From positions 1 through 25,413 of the forward strand of contig JABVXV010000502.1 of assembly GCA_013365325.1 (NCBI GenBank): a stretch of DNA of 25,413 nt, read 5' to 3'. The translations under genes were made by a program, and so were the position numbers. The notes below the pieces were generated by a model that was not told where the DNA came from, did no database searches, and saw nothing but the letters and a program-made list of their open reading frames with translations. The stretch is from Dipetalonema caudispina. Lineage: Eukaryota; Nematoda; Chromadorea; Rhabditida; Onchocercidae. This document shows positions 11,141-21,100 of this stretch, one piece after another. Position 1 is the stretch's first letter; each line of letters starts with the position of its first letter.

Positions 11141-11192
11141 TATTACACGTGAGATACAATGCATTACACGTATGATACGTTTCATGTAATGC
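11141..11192. repeat. short direct repeat forming a hairpin
   Basis: TATTACACGTGAGATACAAT (11141-11160) is followed by a related copy that begins GCATTACACGTATGATACG. The second copy folds: GCATTACA (11161-11168) pairs with TGTAATGC (11185-11192), and inside it CGTAT with ATACG forms a tight inner palindrome, leaving TTTCA bulged. Confidence 0.6.
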
Positions 11193-11849
11193 AATCATTT
11201 CGGTTTGTTTATCATTTAATGTGTCAAAATTGTCAGCTATATATTTATTTACTTGGCTTATTTGAAGAATCTTCAGGCAAAATTCATTTTTTCCATCTTT
11301 TGATTTAAATATCATTTATTTCCTTTTCAGTTTTTGTGAAAATATATTTAGTCTCAGATTTCAACGAGAAGGAAACATTATGATAAAATTTCACTCCTAA
11401 CATTAATTGATCCTTTAAAAAAAGAGGAAAATAAGACGAAAAAAAAACTCAATTTTTCAAGCATTCTAAACAATTTTTCAAATTTTGCAATTTATTAATT
11501 TCATAATAATTTTTTGAAAAATTGCGCAGCTGCTCTGTTCTTCCTTTTTTTATCCTTTATAAAATCGAACTATTAATTATATGAAACAATTTGAACTTAA
11601 AAAAGCTAATTGAAAGTAGCTAAAAAAATTGTGTGAACTTTGAAAAAAAGGATAAATGAAATAAACTTTATATTATTTGCTGTCATTTCCAGACGATGAC
11701 AGCTGTTTATGATTGCACCAATATCGGTATTGGAATTAATTCATTTTTTTCTAAAGAAAAGAAATAGGTATTAAAGGATCGATCCTTATGGTATAAGAGA
11801 AAGATTAAGAATAAAAACAACTGGTAGGTACACCAATGTTTCCAATCTT

Positions 11850-11880
11850 TGCTTTCATGTGTACTTATCACATGAAAGCA
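11850..11880. other. perfect 12-bp inverted repeat, 7-base loop
   Basis: TGCTTTCATGTG (11850-11861) and CACATGAAAGCA (11869-11880) are exact inverse complements around TACTTAT. The stem stops abruptly at both ends. It is too short for a standard animal microRNA precursor, whose stem is about 25-30 bp. It may be a palindromic protein site or chance in AT-rich DNA. Confidence 0.75.
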
Positions 11881-12635
11881 CTTTATTGCTTAGACTAATC
11901 AAATTAAAGCCAAAAAAAAGAAAGATTTAAAAATAAAAATTTAATTCTTATCCATTTAAAAATTAAGTAGTTATAGTTTTGTTTTTTGTTAAAAACCATT
12001 AAAATTATTATTATTATTGCTATTATGATGTGAGGAATTGAAAAACGCATTATTGGCATTACAAATAAGCTAAGAAACAAAAAACAAAAAATAAAAAATA
12101 TAGGCCGTAATTTTAAGCTGTACTTTAAATACTGATGATTAATTAGTTCTGGGCCTTTTTTTACTTCTCATCTTCAATTTTTTTTTTTACGCCTTCTCTC
12201 TTCATCATTTTTCCTTAATAAATTGAATCAATTAACTATTATTATCATCATCTTATCATCATTCCAGAGCAATTGGCTTTTTATTAATCGAAGAACTTTT
12301 TATAATCAGTCAGTTCATCAGTTGAGTTAATCAATTAATTTATCACTTGTTAATTAGTCAATTAATCAATCGATTGCCCTAATTCGTTAATGTTACTATT
12401 TAGCTTATATCATTTAATTAATCACCCAGTCTCATTCATTCAGTCGGTTCAGAGAATTCAATCTTAGTTAACCATTTATTCGGTTAGCCAAGAAGAATTC
12501 ATCGGGCTTATTTAACTATTGTTTAACAAATTTAAGCAGTGCTTCTTTCATTTTCTCTTCGGCATTTTTCATAACGAAAATCTGATCTGCCATATGGTAG
12601 TAAGAATTCAACATTGCTAAGTCAGACGGTTTTGT

Positions 12636-12706
12636 CCCGCTTTTTTTCCTCTCATTCCCGCCCCGTCTCCCCCGCCTCTCATCTTATCTTATCTTATCCC
12701 ATCTTG
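12636..12706. promoter_or_regulatory. C-rich tract adjoining three overlapping GATA-type sites
   Basis: C runs at 12636-12638, 12657-12659, 12661-12664 and 12669-12673 stand out in a very AT-rich setting. They are followed by three overlapping CTTATC words (12683-12688, 12688-12693, 12693-12698), which read GATAAG on the - strand, the core bound by nematode GATA factors. The pentamer repeat could equally be a small microsatellite. A regulatory role is inference. Confidence 0.35.
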
Positions 12707-12984
12707 AAATCCATAAATATTTCCTTCAAAATTCCTTTTTTTTTTTTTATTGCCACAGATGTGAAATCAATGTTTTAAACTCAACCAATAGCTATTACAT
12801 CCAGACAGACATATACACAGACGCCCATACAAACATTTATATTTAAATTTCTCTATAACAAAGCATTTGTCGGATAAAATCAGAGCATGTTTATTAGATT
12901 TTAAACAAAATATACTTTTTTTTCAATTAAAATTAAAATTTAAAAAATATATACATGATTTAAATTCCTTTATTATTTGATTCT

Positions 12985-13007
12985 TTTTGTTTGTTTGTTT
13001 GTTTTTT
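12985..13007. repeat. (TTTG)n microsatellite
   Basis: Four consecutive TTTG units are flanked by T runs. Confidence 0.88.
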
Positions 13008-13239
13008 GTTCACCTCTTTTCTTATTCTTATGATATTATAATGATAATTATCAATTACTGTTGATATAGTCAAGAATATTTATATAATTGACTTTTTTAC
13101 CTCATCCTTCCATTCTTCCCCTAAATTCAATTTTATAATTTCATATTTATTGTCTGCTTTTGAGTATTGATATTTTGCTATTATTTACATTTATCTTTCT
13201 TTTTTCCCCATAAATAATTACCGTATATTTTCCTGTCTA

Positions 13240-13262
13240 TGACGTTTTCACGTATCACGTCA
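13240..13262. promoter_or_regulatory. inverted pair of CRE-like half sites
   Basis: TGACGT at 13240-13245 and ACGTCA at 13257-13262 face each other across an 11-base spacer that contains another CACGTAT. Such half sites are bound by bZIP factors in animals. Only the sequence match is seen here, and it lies nearly 5 kb from the dyb-1 start codon. Confidence 0.2.
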
Positions 13263-16039
13263 CATGCATATTTCTATTTTTTATATTTATCCTAATACTT
13301 CACGTCCACTTTTATTCCGTTTGTATTATCTTCAGTCTTTTCCGGTTTACGTTTGTTCATGGATGACATTACATTCATATTATAATTAACCGAACATTAA
13401 ATTATGACCGGTTCCGATAATCCCCCGCTCTCTCATCTTGTCTCTCCTTTCTCCCTATCTCTATTTTTTTGTAAAATATTGGTCATCTCATTTCTTTTTG
13501 GATAAAATTAAACGTAGTTAAAATTAAAGAAATTGAAATTTAAATTAATAAATGGATAGAAATTTTGTGCTGTTCCTTTTTTTTGATGTTTGGAATTTAT
13601 ACATCTGTTAAGTAATTACAAAAATCATTATTAATATCATGTCAAAAATCAAAATTTCCTTTTCTTTTCTTTTTTCTTTCTTACTTTTTTGTTTCCAAAA
13701 ATAAAAAAAAAAAAATTTTAAATATACTTTTGATGTTTACCTTTTGCATTTTATTATTTTCAATCTTTTTTTTTTTGCTACTTCATTTTCTCATTAAATT
13801 GATTGAAAATATCCGCCGTTCTCTTTTTTGCATGCATTATTATTTACATGTTAGTGAAATGATATTCTCCTACAAATGCTCCCTCACTTAAAACTGTCAT
13901 TAAAATTGCAATTAATTGGGATGCAAGCAATTTTTTTATGTGACTGAAACGGTAATTATAAGTATAAATCAATATTTTGCAAAATTTACCAAATTAATGC
14001 CATAGCAATTATATATGATGTATTCATGCATGCATGTATGCAGTTTATTGCTATCGTTTATGATGATATTGAATCTGCAACTTAACACTGATATGTAAAT
14101 GAAAAGCGAAATTTTGTATTACAGTTTAATAACTTTGATACTTTCTGATTGAAAAGTTTAAAATGTTTCCTTTAGAAAAAAAGAATTAGCAAAATATCTG
14201 GCAATAGTGTTTTTATTGATAATATCACTATCTTTCTTTACTATATCTAACTTCTCGAATATTTTTAATGCAAACATTTTGAATATTAGTTAATACGACT
14301 CGAACGTGCACTATATATTTACGTGGACTTAGACGTATTCAGTCAAACGTGTATTACATCAATAGTTGACAAAAGTTTTAAGGAAAAATTGATTTTTATT
14401 TGTCATAAAATTTTTCATTTAAAGATTTCAATATTTAAATCTTTCTTTCCTCTCCATCAATTTTTCTCTCCTTTCCTCATAAAAATAAAAAAAAGTTTAC
14501 ACCGAACTTTTTTTGTTGGATAATTTAACAGAAAACCAATTCATACGCCAATAAACTTCGTAATTCATAACACAACAAAATATGAATTCCGCGGTGAGAA
14601 AAGAAAGAAAAAGAAAAAAACAAATAAATAAATGGGCGTCAAAATATACATATATTTTCCTCGAAAATAACGAAAAATTTTCAATATTTAAACGAATCTT
14701 ATGATTTTCTTTTTTTTTTTTTTTTGCAATATTTTAGAAATTTGGGAATGGTAAGGAAAAAATCAAAATTGAAGAGAAATTTGGTGCGTTTTGAATTCAT
14801 TAAAGTATAGAGATATTTAGGTATTAAACTTTATATTTAGTTATTATAAAGGAATTGTGGATATTTTTTTTTTCGCTTTTTAAATTGGAATAAAAAAAAA
14901 GTTTATATTTAAGAGAAAGAAGTAATTTTACTAAAGAATTATTACATTCGATCATTTTAGTGTTGAGTAATGAAATGAAAAGAATGAAAAGGGGTAGTTG
15001 TTTAGGTAAAGATAAATTGCGATGATTGTTTCTGAAACAAATCAAACAGACTTCTTTCTTCTTTCTCTTTTTGTTTTGCCTCTTCAAAATTTTATTTTTC
15101 TTTTTACTTTTAATTTATATTGTCTTCGAGAAGATTAAAGTAATAACTGAAGTGATGATAGTGGTAAAGATATGAAGGATTTATGAAATGATAATTGATA
15201 AATTAAAACGTTGCGCATTGTTTTTAAAGTAATGACTCAATGATAAGATTGGTTGGTTAGAAGTTAATATCGTCCAAGACTTGTGCTAAATTTCATTTCT
15301 ATTTTTGAATTTTTTTTTAATCTAAACATTATTGTGAGGTTTGATCTATGACCGGAAATGATGAATCAGGTGTGATTGAAGCAATTTAGTAAAGTGCTAC
15401 CTGAAATGAATGAATGATAGCATATAAATGGATCGATATAGCAACTTATAAAACTTCAATGATTTGTAAAGGGGACTCAGTTTAATAATTCTTTGAACTT
15501 AGATCCTTGTAAGTCCTTAGGCCATTTCAGACAAATCACTTCATTTCGCCTAATTTATTTTTTTTTTCCTTTTTTTTTTTTGTGAAATTAATTAGCACGA
15601 AGTGTGCAAGCAATCGCTACCCAATCTTTAATCTTTTCGTAATATAATTGACATGCTTGAATGAATCGAAGTTTTGTATTCCGGAAAGGATGAAATCCTG
15701 AAATGAAAAATGCACTTTTTTCTTTTATTTCCTTCTAAATTCTGATGATTAAATCAATTTATCAGAAAGTGATTTTGCAGAAATGAGAGTATCCAAAAAT
15801 CAAAAAATACTTTTTTTTTTCTGAAAAAGAGTAAAGGACACAATAACTCTGTTATATTAAGTGTATTTTCCCTTTTCTTCTTTACTTCTATTTCTTTCTC
15901 CTTTTTTTTTCATTTAATATTTCGTGAAACATTTTATTAACTTGAAGTGAGAAGTAAACTTTTGTATTCCAAGTTTCAATTACAGTCTAATTTCGAATAT
16001 ATTTTCGCTATTCAAAAAGTGATATAATGAATTGAGTTT

Positions 16040-16092
16040 CCAAGTAATTCTGATATTTCTTAATTCCAAATAAGTCTGATATTTCTTATATG
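16040..16092. repeat. 27-bp tandem duplication
   Basis: CCAAGTAATTCTGATATTTC at 16040 recurs as CCAAATAAGTCTGATATTTC at 16067. Both are followed by TTAATT or TTATAT. The two copies differ at a few positions. Confidence 0.85.
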
Positions 16093-16508
16093 TTGGAATA
16101 AAACTGCTAAAGCAATAAGCTATATAATACTGAAAACTGTATATATTTTAAGTAATTGCTCAGAATGATTACGTCTGACTCAAAACTGTTACCTATTTCT
16201 TCTTCCTTATACGCTAAGCAATTACTCAAACAATAACAATTGATCTCTGCTAACTTTGGAAACATTCGCAAATTGAATGTGAACCTGTCATGGAAGTTCC
16301 ACATCGATCACAATAAATTCGACCATTGATGTAGTTGGTAATTTCTTAATTACTTGTGAAGATTTGTTATCTCTGTTATCTTACTCTCTCTCCCTCTCCT
16401 CCTTGTTACTTTCTTCTCAATTACTATTTTTTCATCCTGAGACATTGTCAGTCTTTGCAAATATTTTCAATCCCTAACATCATATATTTCTGTGTGAATC
16501 TTATTTTT

Positions 16509-16550
16509 TCTCCCTCCCTCCCTCTCTCTCTCTCTCTCTCTCTCCTACAG
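16509..16550 (+). repeat. (TCCC)n-(CT)n tract ending in an acceptor-like CTACAG
   Basis: TCCC units merge into about ten CT units and end CCTACAG at 16550, the form of a strong splice acceptor. From 16552 a frame stays open for 55 codons to TAA at 16717-16719, with a GTTAGA donor-like site at 16689. The peptide is hydrophobic, resembles nothing I know and has no partner exon, so I do not call a gene. Confidence 0.6.
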
Positions 16551-17297
16551 AAATCTAAGTGCTCTTAATGCATTTCGATTTTTTCTCCTAGATTTATTTA
16601 TTTCATATAACATCCTGAAAGATATCATTCTTTCTTCATCTGTTCAAAATGCTGTGGATTTTTGTGTATTCACAAATTTGTTGATATGGTTAGAACTTAA
16701 TTTATCCCTCAAAATTTAACATAGGATGCAGAATTTCCACCTTTGAAGATTATTACTTCTTTGAGAAAGGAAAATCCTAGAAGTATTTTCAATTTTACTA
16801 ATTTTTAATAGAAAGGTGATCCCTTTGTTCCCAGATTTTTTTCGTGATTCAATCTATTAAATGACAAGTAAAGAAGATTTACCTTAAAATTGGAATAAAA
16901 TTGAGCCTGAAGGAAAGGAAAAAAGGATTTGAACTTATCGATTTATGTTGATCAATTTTTAGAGAAGACAATTCTTTCTCCAAAGAAACTGAAAATTTTT
17001 TCTACTTCTCTATTTTCTTCTTTTATACGAAGAAATTGACGTAAGGAACTTTTATTTATAGAAAATTTCCACAAGTCTTAACATACATATAATATCGACG
17101 TGAATTTTTACGTTGTCATTTAAGGATTATAAAAAAAGTAAACAGATAAATTTTTGCTTAAAAACTACGGAAATGAATCACGCAGATTTTATTCTACCAA
17201 ATCCAATGAATACAATCAAAGTTATGAAAAGGACAACTTACTCATCAATTTAATAGATCAAACACGATATGGCTAAAAATAAAAATTATTCTTATCG

Positions 17298-17319
17298 TTT
17301 TTTTTTTTTTTTTTTTTTT
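17298..17319. repeat. T22 homopolymer
   Basis: This is an uninterrupted run of 22 T on the + strand, followed by GCTTGC. No transposon body with an A-rich tail is recognisable beside it. Confidence 0.95.
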
Positions 17320-17914
17320 GCTTGCTTTTTCATTCAGTTCTTTTTAATTTTAATTTTTCTATTTGTTAGGGAAAATTCTCTTAATGTTTGCGTTTTTGAT
17401 CTCCGGAAAATTTCTGAATTTTTCATCCACTAATTTATAAATTGTTACATTTCTTTGGGATGTAATGATTTTTGGGAGTTTGGAAAGCGACCAGGACATC
17501 ATCGTCGTTTGAGCATTTTCTATTATTTCATTAGATAATTATTTAGAGTATTATTGACAGTAAATTGAAAGTCTTCTCCAGATTTCAATCCAGCAAAGTA
17601 GGACTGCTGTTTGTCCATTTCCTTAAATTTACTTTTACCTCATGCAAAATTTTCAGTAATACCTCTCTTAATTTTTCAATTCTCTCAGTATAATGATGAA
17701 AAAATTTTCGGATATAATTTTACAGTTTATTAAATTTTGTTTATTTTCTTTTTCTTCCTTCGCTTAGCGTATCTCACAGAATGTTTTACATACTTCTTAT
17801 TTAGCTATCATTTCAGATTTTGGTTCAAAAATGATTTTTTTTGGAAAAATGGTTGCATTAAAAAATGGAAAATTTATTACTATGATGTAAAGTATACGTG
17901 AATATTCTACAACG

Positions 17915-17939
17915 TACGTATATATATATACATATATAC

Positions 17940-17979
<40 letters not shown>

Positions 17980-17980
17980 G
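17915..17980. repeat. (TA)n / (TACA)n microsatellite upstream of dyb-1
   Basis: TATATA and CATATA units run for about 65 bases and end about 95 bases before the start codon of dystrobrevin. The position would suit a core promoter or 5' untranslated region, but a dinucleotide array is weak evidence for a TATA box. Length variation here could affect expression. Confidence 0.92.
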
Positions 17981-18074
17981 GATAATAAATTTGATACGGT
18001 AATGGATGATAAAAGAAATTATATGAACAGTGGAATGAATATGAACATCAGAAAAGGATAATACAATCAGTAAT

Positions 18075-18138
18075 ATGGATGCATCAACAGCAAACGATGC
18101 AATTGTTATCGAATTGCAAATGTTAATTGATGAAATGC
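18075..18138 (+). CDS. dyb-1: dyb-1 exon 1 (start codon, residues 1-21)
   Basis: The exon encodes [21 protein letters not shown] and ends one base into the Arg22 codon. The donor is GTTAGT at 18139. The helix ending LIDEMR matches the short N-terminal helix before the EF-hand region in dystrobrevins. The split Arg codon (C + GA) joins exactly to exon 2, which is the main support. An untranslated exon or spliced leader site upstream is possible but not visible. A 521-bp intron without further features follows. Confidence 0.82.
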
Positions 18139-21100
18139 GTTAGTTTTTTGCAATTTAATTAGCTTTTTTCTTTTAATAAGTAAGTTGAGGTAACGATACG
18201 TGAAATTGTTAATATGTGATTTTAACATGAAGTCTACTTGAAAAAAATTCAAAGGAAAATAGTGATAAGATAAATAGATTCACTTAAAGAGAATACACAT
18301 GAAACTATAACAGGAATATAATCGAGACGATGAATAATAACTTTCTCAGTTGATTCATTTATTTAGCATTTCAAAAATTGTAGCGATGCGAGTGTTTATT
18401 TGTAATAGAATCAAAATGTCAATTTTAATGTTTCATCATATCAAACAAAAATATCAAATCATTTAATTACCCTACATATCTTATGACAATTCCCACGTAT
18501 TTAATTAAAAATTTGAAAGAATTTAATATTAGGGTGATGCTAACTAATTTGAAAGAATACTGTCACATTTTTAGGGAATCAAAACTTACCAAATATTATC
18601 TCTGTTTAAAGTAATTGTGTGTTTATTTTATTGACGATTGATGTGATGATCAATTCTAGGATTGCAAGATTTCGATTCGATCCGTTTTGCAACGTACAGA
18701 TGTGCATGCAAATTACGCTTTATACAAAAAAAAACTAATGGTATGTTTTGCTATTATTACCTTAGACCTTAATCCTTCAGCAGAACTTAGTCGCAAATCT
18801 GTTATTTAATTAGTTTTATACATGTTTTGATCGGAATCTTCCTGGCAGACAGACAGATGAAAGAAAAAGTCATATCGAATTTTCACTCGAGAGTTCTTTC
18901 CCTATTAATAATTTATTAAACATAATCAGCATGTATGCGTTTCTTTTAACTAAACTTAAAATACCATAGACTCGGTTAGTATTATCAAAATTTAAATTTG
19001 AAATTTTTACTGAGAAACTGTAGAATAAAATATGGAAATATTCTTTTTCTATACTGATACAGTAATGAACAGATAATTAGGATGACGACATATGTTAATC
19101 TGAGTATAAGTAATCTATCTCTTTCGTCTCATTTGTCCGTAACCTTGCAATACTGATATCTGATATATCGGAGAAATTCAATACCATTATGATTTGTTTT
19201 ATGGAGCAACGTATCGTTTAATATGCTTTTTAGCTTGCCATATCATTATTTACTCTAAAAGGTCTAAAGATTTGTATTCTTTCATTTTTCTCTCATTTTT
19301 TTATTTTTCACCTTATTTAAAATATTTTTTTCTTTTTTTTTTGCAGTACATCTCGTAGATATATGGAATATGATTGAATCGTTCCGCGAAAACGGATTAA
19401 ATGCACTTCCAATTACTGCACAGGTTATTGCTTTCAGTTGTTCTGCGTTGAAATGTTGCTCTTGTTGTTGAACGTGTGGTTTGCTGAGCTAACAAATTTT
19501 TTTTGGACTGAGTGGGTTTAATATACTTTTGCCTAGTTGCTGATCCAAAGTTACCAGAAGAAGTATTTTTTCACGTAACATCCAAGCAAAAGGAAAAAAA
19601 AACTGAGTAGCATGGGATAAAAAAAAAGAGATCGAAAGCAACAATTGCTGTAAATCCAGTACTATTATACATGCTATCTTGTGCGGCCCATTAGATATTC
19701 GAATTTGAGTTTTGGAGCAATTAATGATGAGAACTTAGAATCAGTGAAATATTTATTGCTACTGAACAGGTACCGTCTGCAGATAATTCTTTCACCAGAT
19801 GTCCTATATTGTATCCTATCTTGGAAACTTCATTGCTGCTTAGTTACCTAAGAGTCAAAAGTCTACAAGGTATTTCTTAGCAGGCAAGGAGAGTTGAAAA
19901 AAACTTAAGAATGTTTCAGATGTGAATAGATTTTATTTTTAAGCAACGATTTCTTCTCGAAGCTTTTTGGTTAAATTTATGAAATGTTTTCAAATTTCAG
20001 TGACAGGCTAAGTTAAAACCGTTCATAGTAATATTGAAAATATTTTAATATAAATATTTTGCACGTAATCCTTTCCTTCAATTCTTCCTCATTTCAGTTT
20101 TATATAATCTAAAAAATTACTACTTGCAGGTGAAGATCTCCCGATTGGAATTATTGCTCGCAACAATTTTTCATAATTTAAATAAGCGTTTACCCATTGC
20201 GCAACACATTGATACTGATAAATCCATCTCACTTTTGCTTAGCTTCCTCGTCGGTGCGTATGACAGGTTGTATTTGTTAATGATGATGACAGTGTAATAA
20301 TAAATGTTTAATGTCAGTTGAATTAAAAAAAAATCTTTAATATCACGTATCATTCATGAACTATTATATCCCTAATTTTTTAGCTAATTGTTTAGGATCA
20401 CATTGGTGCACGTTCGAAGAAAAAACGAAAATGCTTTACTACTGATTCTGAAAAAAATTAATTTGTTAGAGCTTTAGTAGTTAAAACATTTCCAATCATT
20501 TTTCCCTTTATATGAGGAAGTGCATTTTAGACAACAGACAGGTCGTTTAACGGTTTTTGCTATCAAAATAGCTCTTGCTACATTATGTGCCGGTAAATTA
20601 ATGGACAAATTGCGATGTAAGTTGAATTTGTTCTTTCGAATTTTTTTTATAATAGTAACGTAAGGCTATAGTTTGATTTGTCAACAGTTCATTACACTTC
20701 AAAGTTCATCCAGATGTTTTATGTTTTATTTTCTCAAACATTTAAAAGCTTCTTATTTGCTTTTTTGTTATCGTAGTCGTGAGTAGGTCATTCGGAGTTT
20801 TTTTGTTTTTTTATTTTTTACATCTAAAACTAAAAGGACAGACAAACAAGATAGAAAAATAACTAATAAGAGAGTATTGGGTACTTTCATGGATTTTAAT
20901 ACTTCAGTTTGTAACATAAATACATGAGTATTTTGCGAAAAACAGTAGTAAGGATTAATCTGAAAATTGAACTAAAGTTTTAAAAATTTTAAAGCCGAGT
21001 TTTGATAATGACTTTTTGTTCGAAGTTACGAATTTGAAAGAAGATGGGAAATTTGGAGCTTATTTCAGATTGTCACCCTCAGGTTTTTCATAATTTAGAT

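Larger units (their letters stand above)
10571..18074. other. gene-free AT-rich sequence upstream of dyb-1
   Basis: No coding exon is supported. The frames at 11091-11315 (-), 14323-14523 (+), 14824-15087 (-), 16107-16304 (-) and 16356-16568 (+) are 65-87 codons long and lack recognisable domains. The stretch contains hairpins, a C-rich tract with GATA-type sites, and CT, T and TA repeats, listed separately. Since the dystrobrevin start lies at 18075, the right part is expected to hold its promoter and any 5' untranslated exons. I cannot place a transcription start. Confidence 0.55.

Noticed and set aside
11091..11315. 74-codon frame, - strand
   Set aside because: It has a more balanced composition than most, but no recognisable family and no splice partners. 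It overlaps the short direct repeat and hairpin at 11141-11192.
14323..15087. 66-codon + frame and 87-codon - frame
   Set aside because: Low complexity at their ends, no domain and no supporting signals.
17298..17319. T22 run as the tail of an inverted retroposon
   Set aside because: No element body, target duplication or coding remnant is recognisable to its right.
18461..18473. TTTAATTACCC, resembling part of the SL1 spliced leader
   Set aside because: Only 11 bases match, inside intron 1. The rest of the leader and its donor are missing, so it is not an SL RNA gene.
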